Assembly (NCBI GenBank): GCA_045612925.1
Contig: JAZKZX010000049.1
Coordinates: forward strand, 1 to 5,088
Reading direction: 5' to 3'
DNA length: 5,088 bases
From: UBA1189 sp045612925
GTDB taxonomy: Bacteria > Bacteroidota > Bacteroidia > Bacteroidales > Bacteroidaceae
Both the position numbers and the translations under genes were made by a program. Within the stretch, counting starts at the first letter, position 1. Every line of letters begins with the position of its first letter. The notes under the pieces are model-generated. The model was not told the origin of the DNA. It was given only the letters and a program-made list of their open reading frames with translations, and searched no databases. Shown here in pieces: positions 1 to 5,088 of this stretch.

Positions 1-2
1 AT

Positions 3-245
3 GAAAACGATAGTCAGAAACTCGCGCTAATGGCAGTGCTCTATGAAATATTGTGGGATGAAGTATGTGGTTGTTGGAATGATGATACAGATATTATTCG
101 TATTGAATATAACGATGAAGTCTTAGTCAACAAACCCACAAATGAGGTGTTTGAAGAGTATAAGTCGTATTTAGAAAAGGTAAAAGGTCATGTGCCTCCC
201 TATGAATGCGAAGATGAGGATTGGGACGATGAGGACTGCGACTAA
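3..245 (+). CDS. C-terminal part of a small acidic protein, unrecognised; probably runs off the left edge
   Basis: I do not recognise this protein. The frame is open from the left edge to the TAA at 243-245. The first internal Met is at position 30 and would give a 71-aa product. No ribosome binding site precedes that Met, and it sits inside a hydrophobic helix-like run (KLALMAVLYEIL), so I favour an N-terminus outside the window. The alternative is a genuine start at 30: another frame has a TAA at 28-30 that overlaps this ATG as TAATG, the classic arrangement for translational coupling to an upstream gene. The C-terminus is extremely acidic (10 Asp/Glu in the last 13 residues) and the chain has four Cys, two of them as CGC. 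A strong terminator follows 26 nt after the stop, so this gene ends its own transcription unit and is not part of the downstream operon. Confidence 0.6.
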   Translation, partial: ENDSQKLALMAVLYEILWDEVCGCWNDDTDIIRIEYNDEVLVNKPTNEVFEEYKSYLEKVKGHVPPYECEDEDWDDEDCD

Positions 246-271
246 CTAACCGAATTATACAAAACACATAG

Positions 272-304
272 GAGGCTGCGCCAATGGCGTGGCCTCTTTT
301 TTTT
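272..304 (+). terminator. Strong intrinsic terminator after the acidic small gene
   Basis: Bases 272-282 pair with 286-296 to form an 11-bp stem, including two adjacent G-T wobbles, around the triloop AAT. Eight T residues follow at 297-304. This is a textbook rho-independent terminator. It separates the left-edge gene from the operon that begins at 447. Confidence 0.88.
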
Positions 305-354
305 GTTCTGACGAAAAAATCTTCGGGATATAAGATGATGAAAATTAGAGAAGA

Positions 355-377
355 ACGCAATGGCGTGATTTTTTTTT
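355..377 (+). terminator. Weak second hairpin with T-tract, an echo of the terminator at 272-304
   Basis: ACGC at 355-358 pairs with GCGT at 363-366 around the loop AATG. GA and nine T residues (369-377) follow. The stem is only 4 bp, so termination would be weak. The core CAATGGCGTG-type sequence and the T run also occur in the strong terminator about 75 bp upstream. This suggests a partial duplicate or decayed copy. It lies just upstream of the operon promoter. Confidence 0.35.
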
Positions 378-386
378 CATGTCATT

Positions 387-418
387 TTTGAATTTTTTTC
401 ACTTTGTTTCTATATTAT
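387..418 (+). promoter_or_regulatory. Bacteroides-type promoter for the ligase operon
   Basis: TTTG at 387-390 (-33 element) is followed after exactly 20 nt by TATATTAT at 411-418 (-7 element). The known Bacteroides consensus is TTTG, 19-21 nt, TAnnTTTG; the -7 box matches 4 of its 6 fixed positions. The spacer and flank are T-rich. Transcription would start at about 422-426, leaving a leader of roughly 20-25 nt before the ATG at 447. The promoter therefore rules out the ATG at 417, which lies inside the -7 element. A near copy of this promoter stands at 4612-4643. Confidence 0.68.
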
Positions 419-446
419 GCTCGCAACATTAAAAGAGAAATACATC

Positions 447-1043
447 ATGGCTAAGGAACTAACATTTACACTCACAGGTGCTATGTATGCATCTGCACCA
501 ATTAAATTGGAGCGAAAAAAGATCTATGGATGGAGCAATCTTATTGCTACCAACAAGGAAGGTACAATATGCAACACGGCCTATCTGTTGCCTGACGATG
601 CACTGCTCATTCCATCGGGAGGTTACAAACAGGGCGTAGTGGATGCCAACGGTTGCTGGGTAGAAAAGAGTACGCTCACCCCATGCAATGAGGAAGGCGA
701 AGCACTACCCACCTACCCTTCTTCGTTTGATGAACCCATCGCACTCACACAGACGGTCACCGCCGAAGAGTTTCTCGACAACGAATGGGAATCCGTATAT
801 CAGCTTGTGAATGCCGACCTCGCCACTGCCGTGGGCGACAATATCTACAAGTTCAAGTTCAGCTATCGTGGTGGCACCAACCTGAACGACGGCTATCTGA
901 TCAACACGCCTGGCGGACTGTTCCTCTTTGCTGGCGAGAAGCAGGAGTTCGCATTCGTAACACTGGCCGACCAAACCATCATCGATGAAATGGACGAAGA
1001 GGAAAATGAAGAGATTGATGACCTTGATTTCAGTATGTTCTAA
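447..1043 (+). CDS. Unknown 198-aa protein with an SSB-like acidic tail; first gene of the ligase operon
   Basis: I do not recognise the family. The body (about residues 1-178) looks beta-rich, with alternating hydrophobic stretches and turn motifs such as IPSGGYKQG, and it shows no signal peptide, membrane segment or catalytic motif. The last 19 residues hold 11 Asp/Glu and end DDLDFSMF. Known bacterial SSB, T7 gp2.5 and similar proteins also end in an acidic tail capped by Phe, which docks partner enzymes or competes with ssDNA. By analogy this tail could recruit the ligase or another repair enzyme, but that is inference. An ATG at 417 in the same frame would add ten residues, but it overlaps the promoter -7 box. 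The ATG at 447 gives MAKELTFT after an A-rich leader and is the better start. The gene is followed 15 nt later by the next operon member. Confidence 0.85.
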   Translation: MAKELTFTLTGAMYASAPIKLERKKIYGWSNLIATNKEGTICNTAYLLPDDALLIPSGGYKQGVVDANGCWVEKSTLTPCNEEGEALPTYPSSFDEPIALTQTVTAEEFLDNEWESVYQLVNADLATAVGDNIYKFKFSYRGGTNLNDGYLINTPGGLFLFAGEKQEFAFVTLADQTIIDEMDEEENEEIDDLDFSMF

Positions 1044-1058
1044 AAATAATATCACACT

Positions 1059-1760
1059 ATGAGAAAGATTAACATTGCCAACGATGCCAGACGTGATGCC
1101 GAAGTGGCATTCGGTAATAAAGGGCATAAAGAGACGATTGTGTACAAAACAACAACGGGCAGCACAGGCAGAAACGAACGCCGACTAAAGGCTACCATGC
1201 CCACTACCGAAGCCGCTTTGCTGGAGGCCTATGGCGATGCACTGGCAGAGGCACTGGTGACCGGTGATCCCGAAGTGGATATGGAGCGTATAGGACTCAA
1301 GCTCGAAGGACTGAAGAAAGTATATATCACCCCGCAACAGAAGGTAGCCTACGGTGTATCGCTCAACGAGCATGTATACCTGCCCGATGGCACAGAGAAG
1401 GAGGTGCGCCCCGATAGCACCACAACAGCCAACATCGCTCTCGAAGGTGTGCCCCTGCGCTGGACAGGCAAACTCATACCCAAGGATAAGGCCATGCGCA
1501 TGTTCATGTTCAAAAGAAGCTATCAAGTGCAACATATCAATGGCCTCACCTTCGACTTCCTCTACGATATGGCCAAGAAGCTCGCCGAAGCTGACGCCTT
1601 GATGTTGGTGGGTGGCGGTGCCAAAGGCAACGAACCCCTGGTGATGAGCAATGGAGGCACTCCCTACCGCGCCTTTCTCGAAGGGCGTGTCAATGGCGAA
1701 AGCTATGCACTCATATTGAGACTTACCAACCTTGAACTTAAAGAAATCCCCACAAAATAA
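1059..1760 (+). CDS. Unknown 233-aa protein, second gene of the ligase operon
   Basis: I do not recognise this soluble protein; it has no signal peptide or transmembrane segment. The N-terminal 45 residues are basic and low in hydrophobics (R and K with TTTGSTGRN), which would suit an unstructured or nucleic-acid-contacting arm. Residues 50-85 look helical and acidic. The rest alternates strands and helices and has several stretches that read like conserved cores: VPLRWTG (131-137), the basic RMFMFKRSY run just after it, MLVGGGAKG (182-190) and GGTPYRAFLEGR (199-210). The glycine run is not a Walker A box, as it lacks the GKS/T ending. The start is the first in-frame ATG, 15 nt after the previous stop, and the stop is 13 nt before the ligase ATG. 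This spacing implies co-transcription with the ligase. A ligase cofactor or DNA-binding subunit is a reasonable guess but is unsupported by any motif. Confidence 0.85.
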   Translation: MRKINIANDARRDAEVAFGNKGHKETIVYKTTTGSTGRNERRLKATMPTTEAALLEAYGDALAEALVTGDPEVDMERIGLKLEGLKKVYITPQQKVAYGVSLNEHVYLPDGTEKEVRPDSTTTANIALEGVPLRWTGKLIPKDKAMRMFMFKRSYQVQHINGLTFDFLYDMAKKLAEADALMLVGGGAKGNEPLVMSNGGTPYRAFLEGRVNGESYALILRLTNLELKEIPTK

Positions 1761-1773
1761 AAACAACACAACT

Positions 1774-3192
1774 ATGGCAACAATGGAAATTACACAGGAA
1801 ATGCGCCAAAAGGCAATAGATTACAAAGCAAACATAGCTGGCAAGTTTATGCTTGTCGAGGGTGCAAAAATGAAATCGCGCATCAGCGGTGAAGACTTCT
1901 GCGTAACACGCAAGATAGACGGTCACCTGCAATGTGTGTTCTATAGCAACGGTGCGGCCGTGATGCTCAACTCCAGAGGCAAGGAGCGCGCAGGAGACCT
2001 GAAGTGCCTCGACGTCTTCGCTGACCTCATGACCAAGGCTGGTATCAAGAGTGCCGTCATAGCCGCTGAGTTGTATCTTCCACGTGAAGGTGCCCGTCCG
2101 CGTTGTGGCGATGTGCAAACCGCTCTCGCCGATAGTGCACGCCGCGATATGCTGGCACTGGCTCCCTTCGATGTCATCGAACTTGATGGCCAACCCTTTG
2201 TTACGGCCCACTACAAGGAGGTATATGCCAAACTGAAAGAGCTGTTTGCCATGACGATGAACGATGGGGACAACTCGCTATGTCGTCCCGTAGAGATGCG
2301 CACCGCCACATCGATAGACGAGCTGCAAGAGATATACCAAGAGTGGGTAGAGGACGAGGGGGCCGAGGGTCTCGTAGTACATAATGAGACCAATATCGTA
2401 AGCAAGGTGAAGCCTCGCCACAGTATAGATGCTGTGATTGTAGGCTACTCTACCACCGAGCGAGGCATACGCGATGTACTCATGGCTGTGCGTCACGAAG
2501 ATGGTGCATACCAGATGTTTGCTCACGGATCCAACGGCATGAGCGATGAGCAGCGTGCCGACCTGGCTGAGCGCCTCTCGGCCAAGCATGTGGAGTCGCA
2601 ATACATCCTCTCTGACTCGCGCGGCATAGCCTACCAGATGGTAGTACCCGAGGTGGTGTATGAGATATCGGTGCTCGAACTTGTAGCACGCGGTAATGAC
2701 GACAAGGTAAAGACCAATCCCCTGCTTGTTTACGATCAAGAGAAGGGGTGGCTGATGCAGGGCACCACCTCGGGTGTATCGGCAATGGGCATCACCTTTG
2801 ACCGCGAGCGCACCGACAAGCTGCCTACTCCCACTGGGGTGCGTCTGTCACAGCTTACCGACATCTGTCCTTTCGAGGAGCAGGAGGGCAAAAGCAACAA
2901 TTTGCAACCCAGCAGCCTGCTTGATCGCCGTGTGTTCAGAAAAGTATCGGGCGGTAAGGTGATGCTACACAAATTTCTCATATGGAAGACCAACAAGGAA
3001 GCATCGGGCCGATATCCTGCATACATATTCTACCATACCGACTATAGCAGTGGACGCAAGGAGATAATTAAGCGTGACATGGCATTCAGTAGCGATGAAG
3101 AGCAGATACGCGAAATCCTCGCCACCGAGATTGCCGATAACATCAAGAAGGGATGGGAAGAGGTGCTTTCTGAAAATAACAATGACAATTAA
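1774..3192 (+). CDS. ATP-dependent DNA ligase with an extra C-terminal domain
   Basis: This enzyme seals nicks through lysine-AMP and AMP-DNA intermediates. The nucleotidyltransferase motifs appear in order: motif I KIDG at 47-50 with K47 the adenylated lysine; Ia SRG at 67-69; III with E99 in AAELYLP; IIIa FDVIELDG at 132-139; IV EGLVV at 198-202; and V KVKP at 211-214. An OB-fold domain follows from about 219. It carries FDRERTDKLP at 342-351, which fits motif VI (RxDK) of DNA ligases and argues against an RNA ligase. No N-terminal DNA-binding domain precedes the core. Residues from about 378 to 472 form an additional basic and aromatic-rich domain (WKTNKEASG at 404-412, NIKKGW near the end) that I cannot name. 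A TTG at 1732 in frame would overlap the previous gene by 29 nt; the ATG at 1774, 13 nt after that gene, is the better start. The length is 472 aa. The housekeeping ligase of these bacteria is NAD-dependent, so this copy is accessory. Confidence 0.9.
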   Translation: MATMEITQEMRQKAIDYKANIAGKFMLVEGAKMKSRISGEDFCVTRKIDGHLQCVFYSNGAAVMLNSRGKERAGDLKCLDVFADLMTKAGIKSAVIAAELYLPREGARPRCGDVQTALADSARRDMLALAPFDVIELDGQPFVTAHYKEVYAKLKELFAMTMNDGDNSLCRPVEMRTATSIDELQEIYQEWVEDEGAEGLVVHNETNIVSKVKPRHSIDAVIVGYSTTERGIRDVLMAVRHEDGAYQMFAHGSNGMSDEQRADLAERLSAKHVESQYILSDSRGIAYQMVVPEVVYEISVLELVARGNDDKVKTNPLLVYDQEKGWLMQGTTSGVSAMGITFDRERTDKLPTPTGVRLSQLTDICPFEEQEGKSNNLQPSSLLDRRVFRKVSGGKVMLHKFLIWKTNKEASGRYPAYIFYHTDYSSGRKEIIKRDMAFSSDEEQIREILATEIADNIKKGWEEVLSENNNDN

Positions 3193-3204
3193 TATTATCC
3201 TACT

Positions 3205-4389
3205 ATGAATATCATCGAATATTGTAAACAGAAAAGGAACAAGCAGCGTACGAAATGGGACACAAGAACCAAACGGTTTGCCAAAGATCGGACACCGCTG
3301 GATAAGATACGCAATGAAGTATACCAAGAAATCCATTATAATCACCAAGATTGCCTGATGCATCTCGTGAAGCATAACCCTATAGTGCAGTGGAGAGAGA
3401 GGGAGTTTTCCTTCTCGGAGAATGCCCTACGCGATGCTATGGCTGCCGAAGGGGCCGATCTCACCCTCTTCGAGATGAAAGTGAAGCGCCAACGTCGCAA
3501 AGAGGGAGAAAAGATAGATCTCAATAAGCATTGCAATCACTGTTATTCTTATTATCGGAATGACAGTTGGATAAATGAATTCGCCAAACAATGTACCGAT
3601 GTGGAAACCGTAAAGCTTACCTATGGGCAGGCTACCATGGTTATCAAGCGATACAGTATCCAAGGAGTTCCTTTCTGTTACTATACACTGAATCCTTGCG
3701 AGCAGTTGGTCGGGGAATCAATGATTCTGAATGAAACCGATTTTAGTATGCTTAATATAGGAACGTTATTGATGGAAATGGCTGCCGAAATGGAGATACG
3801 CCAGGAGGAGCTTGCCTACTATAGCAAAAAGCTGAGACTACGCTTAATGGCATCAACAGTAATGGATGATGTCATCAATTTTACGCTTTGGGACGATACG
3901 ACGTTGTCGCAGAAGATAGATGAATACATCAGCAATGGCTATAACACTGAAAAAATCATAAACCTTGCTTTGCGACCTTGGAAATCGGCCATCAATAAAT
4001 ATTTCGACCTTGCTTTGCTCCGTATGGCAAATGAGAGTTGTCTTAGATTTCAGAAACTTAGCCACGACAATCCAGCAAAGGAGATTGAGGAATATTTGAA
4101 GGAAGCGAACCTGGAGCTATGCGATGTAAATCTATCAGGTGACACTCATTCTATAATAATATCCTATCAAAACTACCAATGCTTTGCACAAATAAGCTCT
4201 ACCAACAGTATATGCCTGATACCTACAACGTGTTGCTGCTCTGAAACAATCAAGCTCCCCTCAACTACGCCGTTGGAAATCTTTGCTTTGTTCATAAAAC
4301 AGATGCCAACCATCAACAAACCGGCAAATGCCTATGTCGACAAAGTAAGACAACTGTATATCCAAAAACTGAGAGAACGTGCGAAGTAA
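3205..4389 (+). CDS. Unknown 394-aa protein, last gene of the ligase operon
   Basis: I do not recognise this protein. The N-terminus is strongly basic (KQKRNKQRTKWDTRTKRF within the first 25 or so residues), as in nucleic-acid-binding proteins. Residues 60-135 are charged and contain HCNHC (Cys110, His112, Cys113), with Cys130, Cys158 and Cys165 downstream. These could bind zinc, but the spacing fits no standard finger I know. A largely helical middle (about 175-300) is followed by a more beta-like end with the unusual triplet CCC at 343-345. There is no signal peptide or membrane helix. It starts 12 nt after the ligase stop and so is probably co-transcribed. Its later part is clearly more A+T rich than the ligase: 19 G+C of 60 in 4141-4200 against 34 of 60 in 2041-2100. 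This hints at a different history from the genes before it. Confidence 0.85.
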   Translation: MNIIEYCKQKRNKQRTKWDTRTKRFAKDRTPLDKIRNEVYQEIHYNHQDCLMHLVKHNPIVQWREREFSFSENALRDAMAAEGADLTLFEMKVKRQRRKEGEKIDLNKHCNHCYSYYRNDSWINEFAKQCTDVETVKLTYGQATMVIKRYSIQGVPFCYYTLNPCEQLVGESMILNETDFSMLNIGTLLMEMAAEMEIRQEELAYYSKKLRLRLMASTVMDDVINFTLWDDTTLSQKIDEYISNGYNTEKIINLALRPWKSAINKYFDLALLRMANESCLRFQKLSHDNPAKEIEEYLKEANLELCDVNLSGDTHSIIISYQNYQCFAQISSTNSICLIPTTCCCSETIKLPSTTPLEIFALFIKQMPTINKPANAYVDKVRQLYIQKLRERAK

Positions 4390-4426
4390 GAAGCAATATA
4401 CTATTATTACCAACCTATAACAATAC

Positions 4427-4603
4427 ATGATGAGACAACTAAAGATTTCGAAGAGTATCACCAAGCGTGACGCATCATTGGACAAGTATCTGCAAGAGAA
4501 TCTGTTAAATGTTCTAAAGTGTACCAACATTTCTTCTTGCCTAAATTATATGCCCGAGACTCAGCCTCGGGTATTTTGTTGGTGGAATTTGAGAAAAAAG
4601 TAA
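4427..4603 (+). pseudogene. Short ORF starting like Bacteroidetes RpoD (sigma-70), truncated after about 23 residues
   Basis: This 58-codon ORF begins ATGATG; the second ATG (4430) gives MRQLKISKSITKR, then D, then ASLDKYLQE. That matches, from memory, the N-terminus of the Bacteroidetes primary sigma factor (MRQLKI.KSITNRE..SLDKYLQEIG), which contains the start of sigma region 1.2. It appears one residue shorter between KR and ASLDK. The match stops at about position 4498. Neither the same frame nor the other two resume with the expected sigma sequence, and the stop is at 4601-4603. The tail overlaps a hairpin (4553-4571), so it is probably not selected as protein. The likeliest reading is a broken 5' remnant of a sigma gene, left by recombination. 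The alternative is a functional small protein that mimics sigma region 1.2. It lies 37 nt after the operon's last stop and could be transcribed with it. Confidence 0.55.
4553..4577 (+). terminator. Probable terminator of the ligase operon
   Basis: CCCGAG at 4553-4558 pairs with CTCGGG at 4566-4571 around a 7-nt loop. The stem may extend by a G-T, T-A and A-T pair (4550-4552 with 4572-4574). The T-tract is short (TATTTTG, 4572-4578), so it is weaker than the terminator at 272-304. It is the only hairpin of this kind I see between the operon and the next promoter. It lies inside the reading frame of the RpoD-like ORF. Confidence 0.62.
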
Positions 4604-4611
4604 CCCCGATT

Positions 4612-4643
4612 TTTGAATTTTTTCCTTTTTGTTGCTATATTAG
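4612..4643 (+). promoter_or_regulatory. Bacteroides-type promoter for the right-edge gene
   Basis: TTTG at 4612-4615 and TATATTAG at 4636-4643 are separated by exactly 20 nt. The -7 box matches 5 of the 6 fixed positions of TAnnTTTG. The 20-nt spacer agrees with that of the operon promoter at 387-418 at 16 of 20 positions, and the flanking ATTTT is also shared. Transcription would start near 4648-4652, giving a leader of about 55 nt. That leader contains a seven-codon open frame (4679-4702) ending 3 nt before the next gene's ATG. Confidence 0.66.
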
Positions 4644-4705
4644 CCGTGTGAACTGAAATAACAGTATAGAACCTCGAAATGTATAGGCAATTTCAAACAT
4701 AGACT

Positions 4706-5088
4706 ATGTATATATCATACAATTTGTACACAAGAAATCCTGAAGACATAAAGATAGTGGTACCTTATGCTATAGAGGCAACCAAGGCGCAGAGCCTTAG
4801 AGATGCAGGCGTTGAACTGCTTCCTTTTGAAGAGCATGAAGGCAATCTCACCGAAGAGGAGTATTACAGCCTGCGGTTTTACTTGCCAACAGATGATTGC
4901 CCATGCCTAACATGGGTTCGTCCAAGATATGCCAAAATGCATGTTTCGGAGTTGATGACAAACATTGTCAAGCAATTTCCACATGTTGAATTTGAGAGTA
5001 CACTATATAATAGCGAAAACCCTGAAGAAGAGGCGATAGAATTATGGGACGGCAAGGAGTGGATCTATGTTGGATGCAGAATTGATGA
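4706..5088 (+). CDS. Unknown protein, N-terminal 127 residues; runs off the right edge
   Basis: The gene begins with ATG at 4706, immediately after an in-frame TAG at 4700-4702, so no longer start is possible. It is open to the window end with no stop. The visible part starts MYISYNLYTRNPED and continues with an acidic, mixed alpha/beta sequence that includes LTEEEYYSLRFYLP and ends in a WDGKEWIYVGCRI-like strand. There is no signal peptide, membrane helix or motif I can name. It has its own promoter (4612-4643) and is separated from the ligase operon by a hairpin, so it is a separate transcription unit. The base composition is A+T-leaning, like the left-edge gene and unlike the ligase. The function is unknown. 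Confidence 0.75.
   Translation, partial: MYISYNLYTRNPEDIKIVVPYAIEATKAQSLRDAGVELLPFEEHEGNLTEEEYYSLRFYLPTDDCPCLTWVRPRYAKMHVSELMTNIVKQFPHVEFESTLYNSENPEEEAIELWDGKEWIYVGCRID

Noticed and set aside
335..391. An 18-codon frame starting ATGATG that ends inside the -33 region of the operon promoter
   Set aside because: It runs through the weak hairpin and the T-tract (Phe-Phe run), has no recognisable product, and is likely chance in A/T-rich DNA.
417..446. Upstream ATG adding ten residues to the first operon protein
   Set aside because: The ATG lies within the promoter -7 element, so a transcript from that promoter would not include it.
1602..1628. Glycine-rich VGGGAKG in the 233-aa protein as a nucleotide-binding P-loop
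   Set aside because: It lacks the GK[ST] ending of Walker A and no Walker B follows.
1185..1769. Long open frame on the minus strand opposite the second operon gene (also 2278-2739 and 2965-3375)
   Set aside because: These are shadows of well-supported + strand genes with no recognisable product, promoter or independent start context.
1732..1773. TTG start adding 14 residues to the ligase
   Set aside because: It would overlap the preceding gene by 29 nt. The ATG at 1774 has the same spacing and context as the other operon starts.
1774..3192. RNA ligase or mRNA capping enzyme instead of DNA ligase
   Set aside because: The KIDG motif alone is shared, but the OB domain with FxRxRxDKxP fits DNA-ligase motif VI best.
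4679..4702. Seven-codon leader peptide just before the right-edge gene
   Set aside because: It is too short and has no repeated regulatory codon or attenuator hairpin; noted only as part of the leader.

Overview
The window looks like Bacteroidales DNA (Bacteroides or Prevotella type), probably from an accessory region. Three signs point there. Two upstream regions carry T-rich promoters of the Bacteroides -33 TTTG / -7 TAnnTTTG type. No gene has a clear Shine-Dalgarno sequence; starts follow A/T-rich leaders instead. A small ORF near the right side begins with the N-terminus I recall for the Bacteroidetes primary sigma factor RpoD. All supported genes are on the + strand. There are no tRNAs, rRNAs, CRISPR arrays, transposases or integrases.

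Layout. The end of a short acidic protein (up to 245) is followed by a strong intrinsic terminator (272-304). A promoter (387-418) then drives a compact four-gene operon from 447 to 4389, with gaps of only 15, 13 and 12 nt. Its genes are (1) a 198-aa unknown protein with a very acidic C-terminal tail ending in Phe, (2) a 233-aa unknown protein, (3) a 472-aa ATP-dependent DNA ligase with all core nucleotidyltransferase motifs plus an extra C-terminal domain, and (4) a 394-aa unknown protein. After the operon come a 58-codon ORF starting like RpoD (4427-4603), a hairpin that could terminate the operon (4553-4577), a second promoter closely resembling the first (4612-4643), and the first 127 codons of another unknown gene that runs off the right edge.

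How it may work together. The ligase is the only member whose biochemistry can be read from sequence: ATP-dependent joining of nicked nucleic acid, most likely DNA because a DNA-ligase-type motif VI is present. Bacteria normally replicate with an NAD-dependent ligase, so this ATP-dependent enzyme is an accessory one. Its tight packing with three proteins I do not recognise suggests a dedicated nucleic-acid repair, end-processing or defence-like module. The acidic tail of the first protein resembles the tips of single-stranded-DNA-binding proteins and may be a docking or DNA-mimic element. That model is inference; only the ligase assignment is firm.
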